Source: Georgenia sp. SYP-B2076 (lineage in GTDB: Bacteria > Actinomycetota > Actinomycetes > Actinomycetales > Actinomycetaceae). Taken from it: DNA of 64,000 bases. The translations under genes were made by a program, and so were the position numbers. Below the pieces are notes generated by a model, which was not told where the DNA came from, did not search any database, and was given only the letters and a program-made list of their open reading frames with translations. Positions 21,629 to 30,324 of the stretch are shown piece after piece; position 1 is the first letter of the stretch, and each line of letters opens with the position of its first letter. Where the stretch lies: assembly GCF_003991205.1 (NCBI RefSeq), contig NZ_RXOZ01000022.1, forward strand, positions 363,916 through 427,915, given 5' to 3'.

Positions 21629-22459
21629 TCAGGCCCCGTGGGCCCCCGCGGCGATCTGCTCGGCGAGCACGCTGAGGTCGCGCACGCCGGCGTCCGCGTC
21701 GCCGTCGTCCCGCATGAGGGCCCGCACGAACGCCGAGCCGACGATGACGCCGTCGGCGTACGCGGCGATCTCCGCTGCCTGCTCGCGGTTGGACACGCCG
21801 AGGCCGACACACACGCGCTCGGCCCCCGCCTCCCGGGTGCGGGCGACCAGGCCGCGGGCGTGGTCGTCGACGCTCGCCCGGGCTCCCGTGACCCCCATGG
21901 TGGAGGCCGCATAGACGAAGCCCCGGCAGGCCTCGGAGGTCATCCGCAGGCGCGCGTCCGTCGAGCTGGGCGCGACGAGGAAGACCCGGTCGAGGCCGTG
22001 GGCGTCGGAGGCGGCGACCCACTCGGCGGCCTCGTCGGGGATCAGGTCCGGGGTGATGAGGCCGGCGCCGCCGGCGGAGGCCAGGTCGCGCGCGAAGCGG
22101 TCCACGCCGTAGTGGTAGACGGGGTTGTAGTAGGTCATCACGAGCACGGCGGCGCCCGTCTCGGCGACGCGCTCGACGGCGCGCAGCACGTCGGCGGTGC
22201 GTGTGCCGCCGTCGAGCGCCGCCTGGGCCGCCCGCTGGATGACCTCGCCGTCCATCCCCGGGTCGGAGTAGGGCAGGCCCAGCTCGATGACGTCCGCGCC
22301 GGCGGCGACGAGCGCGCGCGCGGCGCGCACCGAGGTGTCGACGTCGGGGAACCCCACGGGCAGGTAGCCCACGAGGGCCGCTCCCCCGCGTGCCTTCGCG
22401 GCGTCGATCGCCGCCGCGCTCTTCGACGTCGTCGCGGCGGTGGTCGGGGTGTTCGTCAT
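21629..22459 (-). CDS. trpA: Tryptophan synthase alpha subunit
   Basis: The 276-aa protein has the TrpA barrel motifs VGYLPVGFPD, the catalytic Glu and Asp regions ELGLPYSDPGMDGEVIQ and DLIPDEAAEW, and the phosphate-binding CVGLGVSN and DGVIVGSAFV. It cleaves indole-3-glycerol phosphate to indole, channelled to TrpB. Two starts are possible: this ATG or a GTG 5 codons upstream (22474) that overlaps the trpB stop as GTGA and follows a GGAGA box with short spacing. The choice is uncertain; the coupling to trpB is clear either way. Confidence 0.95.
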   Translation of the reverse strand: MTNTPTTAATTSKSAAAIDAAKARGGAALVGYLPVGFPDVDTSVRAARALVAAGADVIELGLPYSDPGMDGEVIQRAAQAALDGGTRTADVLRAVERVAETGAAVLVMTYYNPVYHYGVDRFARDLASAGGAGLITPDLIPDEAAEWVAASDAHGLDRVFLVAPSSTDARLRMTSEACRGFVYAASTMGVTGARASVDDHARGLVARTREAGAERVCVGLGVSNREQAAEIAAYADGVIVGSAFVRALMRDDGDADAGVRDLSVLAEQIAAGAHGA

Positions 22460-22470
22460 GGGTGCGCTGC

Positions 22471-23805
22471 TCACTTCTCCACGCTGCCGGTGGCGTTGTA
22501 CCCGGCGCCGTCCACCGAGCCGGTCTTGGTCCCGTCGCCGGGGTCCGCGGAGGTCTCCGGCACGTTGCCGTCGTGCTCGCCCGCGTCGAGGAGCTCGAAC
22601 CAGGCGGCGGCGGTCTCGACATCCTTGTCCCCGCGCCCGGACAGGTTCACGAGGATGGTGGGGGCGGGCCGGCCGGCGTCCTTGGCCTCCAGGCCGAGGC
22701 GGATGGCGCCGGCGAGGGCGTGGGCGCTCTCGATCGCCGGCATGATGCCCTCCGTGCGGCACAGCAGCCGGAACGCGTCCATGGCCTCGGTGTCCGTGAC
22801 GGGCTGGTACTCGGCGCGGTGGATGCTGGCGAGCCACGAGTGCTCGGGGCCCACGCCCGGGTAGTCGAGCCCCGCTGAGATCGAGTGCGACTCCTTGGTC
22901 TGGCCGTCCTCGTCCTGGAGTACGAAGGTCCGGGCGCCGTGCAGCACCCCGGGGTCGCCGCCCGTGATGGAGGCCGCGTGCCGTCCCGTCTCGACGCCGT
23001 CCCCGGCGGCCTCGAGGCCGACCAGGCGCACGCCCTCGTCGTCGAGGAAGGCGTTGAAGATGCCGATCGCGTTCGAGCCGCCGCCGACGCAGGCCGCGAC
23101 GATGTCGGGCAGGCGGCCGGTCAGCTCGAGCACCTGGGCGCGGGCCTCGTCACCGATGATCTTCTGCAGGTCGCGGACCATCGCCGGGAAGGGGTGGGGG
23201 CCCGCGGCGGTACCGAAGATGTAGTTGGTGGTCTCGACGTTGGTCACCCAGTCGCGGAACGCCTCGTTGATGGCGTCCTTGAGGGTGCGCGAACCGGCGG
23301 TGACCGGCACGACCTCGGCGCCGAGCAGCCGCATGCGGGCGACGTTGAGCGCCTGGCGGCGCGTGTCCTCCTCGCCCATGTAGATGGTGCACTCGAGGCC
23401 GAGGAGCGCGGCGGCCGTGGCCGTGGCCACCCCGTGCTGTCCCGCTCCGGTCTCCGCGATGACGCGCTTCTTGCCGACCTTGCGGGTCAGCAGGGCCTGG
23501 CCGAGAACGTTGTTGATCTTGTGGGAGCCGGTGTGGTTGAGGTCCTCGCGCTTGAGGATGATCCGGGCGCCGCCGGCGTGCTCCGCGAAGCGGGGCACCT
23601 CCGTGATGATGCTGGGGCGGCCGGTGTAGGTCCGGTTGAGGTGGTCGATCTCGGCGAGGTACTCGGGGTCGACCTTGAGCTCTTCCCAGGCCTGCGTCAG
23701 GTCGTCCAGCGCGGCGACCAGCGCCTCGGCGACGAAGCGCCCGCCGAAGTCACCGAAGTAGGGTCCGGCCGCGTCCGCGAGGTGGCCGGTCTGCAGGTCG
23801 CTCAC
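22471..23805 (-). CDS. trpB: Tryptophan synthase beta subunit
   Basis: The 444-aa PLP enzyme has [16 protein letters not shown] with the PLP lysine, [13 protein letters not shown] and [10 protein letters not shown] for phosphate binding. It condenses indole with serine to give tryptophan. The GTG start overlaps the trpC stop as GTGA. The last 30 residues are a charged, Gly/Asp/Thr-rich tail beyond the usual TrpB end. Confidence 0.97.
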   Translation of the reverse strand: MSDLQTGHLADAAGPYFGDFGGRFVAEALVAALDDLTQAWEELKVDPEYLAEIDHLNRTYTGRPSIITEVPRFAEHAGGARIILKREDLNHTGSHKINNVLGQALLTRKVGKKRVIAETGAGQHGVATATAAALLGLECTIYMGEEDTRRQALNVARMRLLGAEVVPVTAGSRTLKDAINEAFRDWVTNVETTNYIFGTAAGPHPFPAMVRDLQKIIGDEARAQVLELTGRLPDIVAACVGGGSNAIGIFNAFLDDEGVRLVGLEAAGDGVETGRHAASITGGDPGVLHGARTFVLQDEDGQTKESHSISAGLDYPGVGPEHSWLASIHRAEYQPVTDTEAMDAFRLLCRTEGIMPAIESAHALAGAIRLGLEAKDAGRPAPTILVNLSGRGDKDVETAAAWFELLDAGEHDGNVPETSADPGDGTKTGSVDGAGYNATGSVEK

Positions 23806-24617
23806 TTGCGCACCGCCCGCAGGGACGGGTGCGCGCCGGCGGCCACCATGTCCGCGACGGCACCGCGCGGGTTGCCCTGGGTGACCAGCGCCTCCCCGAC
23901 GAGGACGGCGTCCGCCCCGGAGCGGCCGTAGTCCAGCACGTCGTGCGGGCCCCGGACGCCGGACTCCGCGACCTTGAGGATGCCGGCGGGGACGACATCG
24001 ACGACCTGGGCGAACACGGAGCGGTCCACGGTGAGCGTGTGCAGGTTGCGGGCGTTGATGCCGACCACGCGGGCCCCCGCGTCGACGGCGCGCTGGGCCT
24101 CCTCGCGGTTGTGGGCCTCGACCAGGGCGTTCATGCCGAGGGACTCCGTCCGCTCGATGAGGGAGACGAGGGCCTCCTGCTCGAGCGCCGCGACGATGAG
24201 GAGCAGCAGGTCCGCGCCGTAGGCCCGCGCCTCCCACACCTGGTAGGGGGTGACGATGAAGTCCTTGCGCAGCACGGGGATGTCCACGACGGCGCGCACG
24301 GCGGCGAGGTCCTCGAGGGACCCGCCGAAGCGGCGCCGCTCGGTGAGCACGGAGATCACGCTGGCGCCGCCGGCCTCGTACTCGGAGGCCAGCCCGGCCG
24401 GGTCCGCGATGTCGGCGAGGGCGCCCTTGGACGGGCTCGACCGCTTCACCTCGGAGATGATGGTGACGGCGTCGTGCTCGCCGCGCAGGGCGGCGACGGC
24501 GTCCTTGGCGCTGTCCTGCCGCTGCGCCATCTCCTTGAGCACGTCCAGCGGACGCTGCGCCTCACGTTCGGCGAGGTCCTCACGGACCCCTGCGACGATG
24601 TCTTCCAGCACGGTCAC
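23802..24617 (-). CDS. trpC: Indole-3-glycerol phosphate synthase
   Basis: The 271-aa barrel protein has the catalytic motifs [21 protein letters not shown] and [14 protein letters not shown], then VAESGVRG for phosphate. It closes the anthranilate-derived CdRP ring to indole-glycerol phosphate. The GTG start follows GGGGGA by 8 nt and matches the [15 protein letters not shown]-terminus of actinobacterial TrpC. It is monofunctional (no TrpF fusion). Confidence 0.96.
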   Translation of the reverse strand: MTVLEDIVAGVREDLAEREAQRPLDVLKEMAQRQDSAKDAVAALRGEHDAVTIISEVKRSSPSKGALADIADPAGLASEYEAGGASVISVLTERRRFGGSLEDLAAVRAVVDIPVLRKDFIVTPYQVWEARAYGADLLLLIVAALEQEALVSLIERTESLGMNALVEAHNREEAQRAVDAGARVVGINARNLHTLTVDRSVFAQVVDVVPAGILKVAESGVRGPHDVLDYGRSGADAVLVGEALVTQGNPRGAVADMVAAGAHPSLRAVRK

Positions 24618-24749
24618 AGCGCTGTCCCCCTTCGTTGTCGGCTGGCCCCATGGTAGGCCGCGCCACTGACGCCTCTCGTCGCTGTCCACCGCGGGACACC
24701 TGACGGCCTGTGACCGCGGGCGGCGACGCGGCCCGCGAGAGCGCGCGCG

Positions 24750-25280
24750 CTAGCTGAAGTCGTACGAGCTGAAGTCGTAGCTGCTGAAAAGGATCGCCGC
24801 GCCGACCACCGCGAGGACGAGGAGCGCCAGGAGCACGATCCCCACGAGCAGGCCCGCGATACCCATGCCCCTGTTGGTCGCACGGCCGGCCCGGGCCGCG
24901 CGGATCGACATGATCCCGGCCACCACGCCGACGATGCCGCCGATGGGCGCGAGGAACAGTCCGACGAGGGGGACGACGAGGCTGGCGGCACCGACCAGCG
25001 CGGCGACGAGCGCGATGATGCCGAGGTTGTTCTTCTCCGTCGCCGCGGCGGGCGCGCCGTAGCCGGCCCCGTACGCCGGGGTGGGGAAATGGCCCGGCTG
25101 GCCGTAGTGCGGCGCCGGCTGGCCGTACTGCGGCGCCGGCTGGCCGTACTGCGGCGCCGGCTGGCCGTACCCGGTGTCGGGCTGCGCGTACCCGGGCGTG
25201 CCCTGCCCGTGGGACGGCGGCTGCCCGGGCGTCTCCCGCGGGGCGTCGTTGCCGGGCTGGTCCGCCCATGGGGTGCTCAT
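24750..25280 (-). CDS. DUF4190-like membrane protein with YGQPAPQ repeats
   Basis: The 176-aa protein starts with about 80 Pro/Gly/Gln/Tyr-rich residues containing repeated YGQPAPQ units, then has two hydrophobic segments (NNLGIIALVAALVGAASLVV and a second ending ILFSSYDF) typical of DUF4190 proteins. The extreme C-terminus duplicates SSYDF. A GGAGG box lies 9 nt before the ATG. It sits between trpC and other trp-linked membrane genes; this placement recurs in related genomes but the function is unknown. Confidence 0.75.
   Translation of the reverse strand: MSTPWADQPGNDAPRETPGQPPSHGQGTPGYAQPDTGYGQPAPQYGQPAPQYGQPAPHYGQPGHFPTPAYGAGYGAPAAATEKNNLGIIALVAALVGAASLVVPLVGLFLAPIGGIVGVVAGIMSIRAARAGRATNRGMGIAGLLVGIVLLALLVLAVVGAAILFSSYDFSSYDFS
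25096..25171. repeat. 21-bp in-gene tandem repeat (three full copies plus a partial)
   Basis: The unit ggctggccgtactgcggcgcc encodes the YGQPAPQ repeats of the DUF4190-like protein; the first copy has one change. Confidence 0.85.
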
Positions 25281-25359
25281 GACGTCATCCTCCAGTGGAA
25301 CGCCGCACCGACCATCGGTCCGGCCGTGCTGGTCACCGGCCGGTGGCCGGGCGGTCGGG

Positions 25360-25641
25360 TCAGGCGCCGTACCAGTCCGGCTCCTTCGACGGCGCGCTGG
25401 CCGCCGCGGGCTGCCCGAGCCCCATCCCGCGCATGATCTGGCTCGCGACCAGCGCGACGACCACGATGACGACGCCGGCGATCTCGACCGCGTTGTTCTG
25501 GAGGATCAGCCCGAGACCCACCACGAGGACCCCGAGGCAGATGCCCCACATCAGGGTCCACGCCGCCTTCGTCTTGCCGTGGTTCGTGTACGGCGCGGCG
25601 GACGGGAGCGAGTAGGTCTGCGGCTCGGGGCTCTGGGGCAT
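25360..25641 (-). CDS. HGxxPAAW-type small membrane protein
   Basis: The 93-aa protein has the motif HGKTKAAW near residue 21, matching the actinobacterial HGxxPAAW family (Pro replaced by Lys here), then two membrane segments (TLMWGICLGVLVVGLGLIL and VEIAGVVIVVVALVASQI). An AGGAAGAG Shine-Dalgarno supports the ATG. It lies between the Trp-associated membrane gene and the DUF4190 gene. The family is of unknown function but habitually accompanies trp genes. Confidence 0.75.
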   Translation of the reverse strand: MPQSPEPQTYSLPSAAPYTNHGKTKAAWTLMWGICLGVLVVGLGLILQNNAVEIAGVVIVVVALVASQIMRGMGLGQPAAASAPSKEPDWYGA

Positions 25642-25748
25642 GTCTCTTCCTCTGTGATGGCGCGTCTGTGCTGGTCCTACCCTATCGACACCGGCGGTGC
25701 CGCGGCGCCGGGCGCGCCCACGGCTGCCCCCGCCGCCCCGCCCGCGGG

Positions 25749-26357
25749 CTACTCCTCCGCCTCGGTGGAGGGGTCCTCGCCGCGACCGAGCGCGTCCCAG
25801 TCGTCCATGGCCCGGGTCCGGGCGTCGGTCGCGTCGCTCGACGCGGACCGGCCGCGGGCGCGCCCAGGCTCGCCGCGCTCGAACCGCCGGCCGGCCGCCT
25901 GCCAGCGCCCGCCGCGCAGCAGCGGCACGAGCGCGAGGAGCGCCACCGCCGCACCGACGACCACCGCGACCCACGGCCACGGTGTCGTCACGACCTCGCC
26001 CGAGAGCTGGCGCACCCCGCTCAGCTCGGAGGCCGCGGTCAGCGCCGGGGAGCGCGGGTCCCGGAGGAAGCTCACGACGGCGGCCTCGACCAGCACGGCG
26101 GCGACCAGCAGCGCCACGCCCCCGACGGCGGCGGCCACCCGGCGTCCGATCCCGACGGCCAGGGCCGCCGCACCGACGACGAGCGCACCGGCGGTCAGCG
26201 CGGGCGCCGCGGCCGAGCCGCTCACGCTGACGTCGCGGACGTCGATGACGGTCGCGACCGTGGCGTGGACCCACGGCGCCGCCCCGAGGGCGACGAGCGC
26301 CACCGCGAGCAGCAGGGCGGCCAGGACGACGGTGCGCCGCTCGAGCAGCCGGTTCAC
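25749..26357 (-). CDS. Trp biosynthesis-associated membrane protein (Trp_oprn_chp family)
   Basis: The 202-aa protein has four hydrophobic segments separated by a periplasmic loop and ends in a charged tail with DDWDALGRGEDPS, the pattern of the actinobacterial Trp_oprn_chp family. Its GTG start overlaps the trpE stop as GTGA. The conserved coupling to trpE suggests a role in tryptophan or aromatic metabolite handling at the membrane, but no activity has been shown to my knowledge. Confidence 0.85.
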   Translation of the reverse strand: MNRLLERRTVVLAALLLAVALVALGAAPWVHATVATVIDVRDVSVSGSAAAPALTAGALVVGAAALAVGIGRRVAAAVGGVALLVAAVLVEAAVVSFLRDPRSPALTAASELSGVRQLSGEVVTTPWPWVAVVVGAAVALLALVPLLRGGRWQAAGRRFERGEPGRARGRSASSDATDARTRAMDDWDALGRGEDPSTEAEE

Positions 26358-27964
26358 GTCGCGTCGACGAGGGGACGCAGCCCGGCGGCCACCTGGATCG
26401 CGCGGACGGCCGCGGCGGCCTTGTTGCGCGTCTCCTCGTACTCGGTCGCGGGCACGGAGTCGGCCACGATCCCCGCGCCGGCCTGCACCGTGGCCTGGTG
26501 GTCGCGGATGACGGCGGTGCGGATGGCGATGGCCATGTCGACGTTGCCGGCGAGGTCGAAGTACCCGACGACGCCGCCGTAGATCCCGCGGCGGGCCGGC
26601 TCGAGGGCGTCGATGAGCTCGATGGCCCGGGGCTTCGGCGCGCCGGAGAGCGTCCCGGCGGGGAACGTCGCGGTCAGGCAGTCCAGCGCGCTGGCTTCGG
26701 GGCGCTGCCGCCCCACCACGGTGGAGGAGATGTGCATGATGTGGCTGAAGCGCTTGACCTCCATGAGCTCGACCACCTCGACCGTCTCGGGGCGGCACAC
26801 CTTGGCGAGATCGTTGCGGGCGAGGTCGACGAGCATGACGTGCTCGGCGAGCTCCTTCGGGTCGGCGAGGAGCTCCTCGGCCAGCTCCTTGTCCTGCGCC
26901 GGGGTGGCGCCCCGTGGGCGCGAGCCGGCGATCGGGAAGGTGGTGACCTGGCCGTCCTGGACGTGCACGAGCGTCTCGGGGCTCGACCCGACGACGGCGA
27001 ACCCGGCGCCCGCGCCGCTCGCGCCGTCGGACGCGCCGTCCGCACCGCCGTCGGCCAGCTGCAGGTAGTACATGTACGGGCTGGGGTTGATGGTGCGCAG
27101 CACCCGGTAGACGTCGAGCGGGTCGGCCGCGCAGTCGATGTCGAGGCGCTGGGAGAGCACCACCTGGAACACCTCGCCGTCGCGGATGGCCTCCTTGGCG
27201 GCCAGGACGGAGCGCTCGAAGTCGGCGCGCGGGGTGCGGAAGCGCAGCTCGGGCTCCGCGCCCGGCACGCGCACGGCGGCGCGCGTCACCGTCGGGCGGG
27301 CGAGCGCGGCCTGCATGGCGTCGAGGCGGGCGACGGCGTCCGCGTGCGCGGCGTCCACGCGCGCGTCCGTGTTGTCGAAGTTGACGGCGTTCGCGATGAG
27401 CCAGACCGAGCCGTCGTGGTGGTCGACGGCGGCCATGTCCGTCGCCAGGCACAGCGCCACCTCCGGGGTGTCGTGCTCGACCGGGGCCGTCGCCCGGAGG
27501 GTGGGCTCCCACTGGCGCAGCACGTCCCAGCCGATCGCGCCGACGAGCCCGCCGGTCAGCGGCGGCAGGCCGGGGACGGAGGGGGTGCGCAGCTGCTCGA
27601 GCGTGGTGGCGAGGACCTCGAGCACCGGGCCCGACTCCGGGACGCCCACGGGGACGTCGCCGCTCCACCGCGCGTGGCCGTCCCGGCTGGTCAGCGTGGC
27701 GCGGGAGGTCACGCCGACGAAGGACCAGCGCGACCACGCGCCGTCGTGCTCGGCGGACTCGAGGATGAACGTCCCGGGCCGCCCGCCGGCGAGCTGGCGG
27801 TACAGGCCGACGGGGGTGACGTCGTCGGCGAGGAGCCGCCGGACGACGGGGATGACCCGGCGGTCGGCCGCCATCTGCCGGAACGCCGGCAGCGCCGGCC
27901 AGGTCTGGCCCCACTCGATCGTCTCGGCGCTGACGACGGCGCCCGGGCTCGTCGGGGCGCTCAC
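26354..27964 (-). CDS. trpE: Anthranilate synthase component I
   Basis: The 536-aa protein has the tryptophan feedback-site motif ILESAE near residue 65 and the chorismate-binding C-terminal domain ([47 protein letters not shown]). It makes anthranilate from chorismate using ammonia supplied by TrpG, which is not in the window. The GTG start overlaps hisI's stop (GTGA) and follows a GGGGGAG Shine-Dalgarno. The retained feedback motif implies allosteric control by tryptophan. Confidence 0.96.
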   Translation of the reverse strand: MSAPTSPGAVVSAETIEWGQTWPALPAFRQMAADRRVIPVVRRLLADDVTPVGLYRQLAGGRPGTFILESAEHDGAWSRWSFVGVTSRATLTSRDGHARWSGDVPVGVPESGPVLEVLATTLEQLRTPSVPGLPPLTGGLVGAIGWDVLRQWEPTLRATAPVEHDTPEVALCLATDMAAVDHHDGSVWLIANAVNFDNTDARVDAAHADAVARLDAMQAALARPTVTRAAVRVPGAEPELRFRTPRADFERSVLAAKEAIRDGEVFQVVLSQRLDIDCAADPLDVYRVLRTINPSPYMYYLQLADGGADGASDGASGAGAGFAVVGSSPETLVHVQDGQVTTFPIAGSRPRGATPAQDKELAEELLADPKELAEHVMLVDLARNDLAKVCRPETVEVVELMEVKRFSHIMHISSTVVGRQRPEASALDCLTATFPAGTLSGAPKPRAIELIDALEPARRGIYGGVVGYFDLAGNVDMAIAIRTAVIRDHQATVQAGAGIVADSVPATEYEETRNKAAAAVRAIQVAAGLRPLVDAT

Positions 27965-28347
27965 GACTCCCCCTCCCCCGGGGCGGTCCCGACGACGGCG
28001 CCGAGGTCGCCGCCGGCGTCGAAGCACGTGCGGGTGCCGGTGTGGCAGGCCGCACCCACCTGGTGGACCCGCACTAGGAGCGCGTCGCCGTCGCAGTCCA
28101 GGGCCACGCTCTTGACGTGCTGCGTGTGGCCTGACGTGTCCCCCTTGCGCCAGTACTCCTGCCGCGACCGCGACCAGAACGTCACGCGCCCGCTGGTCAG
28201 GGTTCGCCCGAGCGCCTCGTCGTCCATCCAGCCGAGCATGAGCACCTCGCCGGTGTCGTGCTGCTGGACGACGGCGCAGACGAGGCCGTGCTCGTCCCGC
28301 TTGAGGCGGGCGGCGATGGTGGGGTCCAGGGAAGTGGTCTCGGGCAC
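27961..28347 (-). CDS. hisI: Phosphoribosyl-AMP cyclohydrolase
   Basis: The 128-aa protein has the HisI motifs [30 protein letters not shown] and [22 protein letters not shown], with the zinc cysteines and the Asp cluster that bind metal. It opens the adenine ring of PR-AMP in histidine synthesis. The GTG start lies 6 nt after CAAGAT, a near-match to the leaderless pattern. It is the first gene of the hisI-trpE unit, joining two pathways that share PRPP and chorismate demand. Confidence 0.95.
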   Translation of the reverse strand: MPETTSLDPTIAARLKRDEHGLVCAVVQQHDTGEVLMLGWMDDEALGRTLTSGRVTFWSRSRQEYWRKGDTSGHTQHVKSVALDCDGDALLVRVHQVGAACHTGTRTCFDAGGDLGAVVGTAPGEGES

Positions 28348-28451
28348 CGGTCGATCTTGCCACGGCCGGGCGCCGGGGCCACGTCCGCGTCCGGGACAGC
28401 TGGCTCCTCGGCCGCGCGTCGCGCCGAGGCCGCCGAGGCCGCCGAGGACCT

Positions 28452-28494
28452 AGCCGTAAATAACGTACGGACTATCCGTACGTTATTTACGGCT
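28452..28494. promoter_or_regulatory. AT-rich 43-bp perfect dyad between the ABC exporter and hisI
   Basis: Two 20-bp arms pair without mismatch around a 3-nt centre. Each arm contains its own smaller dyad CCGTA-N7-TACGG (28454-28470 and 28476-28492), so the element looks like two operators back to back. It holds TAAATAAC, very unlike the surrounding DNA. There is no T-tract after it. A double operator (for example of a TetR-type regulator) upstream of hisI or at the end of the exporter operon is more likely than a plain terminator. Confidence 0.6.
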
Positions 28495-28539
28495 TATGAG
28501 CCCGCAATCGACTCGACGTCGACCGCGTCGCGCCGCCGG

Positions 28540-30324
28540 TCAGCGCGTCTGGACGACCCAGGAGCCGTACATGCGGGCGTAGAGGCCGTCGGCGGCCAGG
28601 AGGCCGCGGTGGGTGCCGGACTCGACGATCTCGCCGTCGTGCACCACGACGACGAGGTCCGCGGCCTCGGCGGTGGAGAGCCGGTGGGCGACCGTGACGG
28701 ACGTCCGGCCGGCCGTGAGCTGGTCCAGCGCGCGGTTGATGCGGGTCTCGGTCGCCGGGTCGACCGCGGACGTGGCCTCGTCCAGGACGAGCAGGTCGGG
28801 GTCCGCGAGGTAGGCGCGGGCCAGCGCGACGAGCTGGCGCTCCCCCGCGGAGAGCGACTCCCCGCGCTGCCCGACCGGGGTGTCGAGCCCGCCGGGCAGC
28901 GCGGCAGTCCACGCGTCCAGGCCGAGCGCGGCGACGGCGGACGCGACGTCACCCGGCGTGCGGGGACGGGCCCCGTAGGCGATGTTCTGGGCGAGGGTGC
29001 CGTCGAAGAGGAAGCCCTCCTGCGGCACGAGGACCACGCGGGAGCGCAGGTCGGCGAGGGCCAGGTCGCGCAGGTCGACGCCGCCGAGGAGCACCTCCCC
29101 GTCGGTCGGGTCCATGAGCCGGACGAGGAGCTTGGCGAGCGTGGTCTTGCCGGAACCGGTCTGCCCGACGACAGCGACCTGGGTGCCGGGCTCGATCGTC
29201 AGGTCGATCCCGTGGAGGACCTCGGGGCCGTGGGGGTACGCGTAGCGCACGCCGCGGAAGTCGACGCGCGCCGCCCGGTCCGCGGCGCGCGGCGGCACCA
29301 CCGGGTGGGCCGGGTCGGTGACATCGACGGGCGTCTCGAGCACGGCGATGACCCGGCGCCAGCCGGCGACGGCGTTCTGGAGCTCGTTGAGCATCTCGGT
29401 GGCGTTCTGCACCGGCCCGGTGAACATCTGCACGAGGAACAGGAACGCGAGCAGCGCGCCGATGCTCACCTCGCCGCGCACCCCGAGGAAGGTCCCGGCC
29501 ACGACCACCGCCGCGAGCGCCACCCCGGAGAGGACCACCCCGGAGGAGAACGCGAGGGAGACGTAGGTCTGGGCGCGCACCGCGGCTCCGCGGTGCGCGC
29601 GCACGGCCACGTCGACGCGGTCCTGCGTGCGGGCGGACGCGCCGTACGCGCGGATGGTCTCGGCGCCCACCACCGACTCCGAGATCGCGGAGAGCATCAT
29701 CCCCACGCGCACCCGCACCCCGGCGTAGGCGGCGGAGACCGCCTTCTGGGCGCGGGGGGCGAGGAAGAGCATCGGCACGAAGCAGAGCCACACCAGCAGC
29801 GCCAGCCGCCAGGAGTAGATCAGCATGGCGGCGCTCGCCAGCAGCAGCTGCCCGGCGTTGAGGATGAGCATGAGCCCGCCGCGCTGCACGAACAGCGAGA
29901 TGGTGTCGACGTCGGAGGTGACCCGGGAGACGAGGGAGCCGCGCCGCTCGGCGGACTGCGTCAGGGCGGAGAGGTCGTGGACGTGGCGGAAGGTGCGCAC
30001 GCGCAGCTGGGCCAGGCCCCGCTCGCTGGTGCGGTAGAGGCGCACGTTGACGAGCGCGCTGACGCGGCCGGTCACCAGGAGGACGACCAGGCCCAGCACG
30101 CACGAGAGCACCACGCGGCCGACGTCGGGACCGCCCGGCGTGAGGATGCCGTGGTCGGTGGCCTGCTGGACCGTCACGGGCACCACCACGCGTCCCACCG
30201 TGGCCACCGCCGCGAGCGCCAGCGTCCCGGCGATGCCCTCGGTCATGGCCGGGGAGAGCTGCAGGCCGCGCCGGACGGTGGCGACCACCCCGAGGCCGCT
30301 CGCCGAGGAGATCTCGGAGCTCAT
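28540..30324 (-). CDS. ABC exporter half-transporter, catalytic-type subunit
   Basis: The 594-aa protein has an N-terminal six-helix exporter domain (about residues 1-330) and a C-terminal ATPase: Walker A GQTGSGKTT, signature LSAGERQ (noncanonical), Walker B LLVLDEATSAVDP with the catalytic Glu, and a normal H-loop TVAHRLST. Together with the upstream gene it forms a heterodimeric exporter: this subunit supplies the working Walker B/H-loop and the deviant signature. ATG overlaps the upstream stop (ATGA). Substrate unknown; drugs, lipids or peptides are possible. Confidence 0.93.
   Translation of the reverse strand: MSSEISSASGLGVVATVRRGLQLSPAMTEGIAGTLALAAVATVGRVVVPVTVQQATDHGILTPGGPDVGRVVLSCVLGLVVLLVTGRVSALVNVRLYRTSERGLAQLRVRTFRHVHDLSALTQSAERRGSLVSRVTSDVDTISLFVQRGGLMLILNAGQLLLASAAMLIYSWRLALLVWLCFVPMLFLAPRAQKAVSAAYAGVRVRVGMMLSAISESVVGAETIRAYGASARTQDRVDVAVRAHRGAAVRAQTYVSLAFSSGVVLSGVALAAVVVAGTFLGVRGEVSIGALLAFLFLVQMFTGPVQNATEMLNELQNAVAGWRRVIAVLETPVDVTDPAHPVVPPRAADRAARVDFRGVRYAYPHGPEVLHGIDLTIEPGTQVAVVGQTGSGKTTLAKLLVRLMDPTDGEVLLGGVDLRDLALADLRSRVVLVPQEGFLFDGTLAQNIAYGARPRTPGDVASAVAALGLDAWTAALPGGLDTPVGQRGESLSAGERQLVALARAYLADPDLLVLDEATSAVDPATETRINRALDQLTAGRTSVTVAHRLSTAEAADLVVVVHDGEIVESGTHRGLLAADGLYARMYGSWVVQTR

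Noticed and set aside
28340..28460. Trp or His leader peptide/attenuator before hisI-trpE
   Set aside because: No short frame with Trp or His runs and no alternative hairpins were seen; hisI begins 6 nt after a -10-like box.
28452..28494. The dyad as an insertion-sequence end or attachment site
   Set aside because: No transposase, no target duplication and no second copy in the window; the nested dyads fit an operator better.
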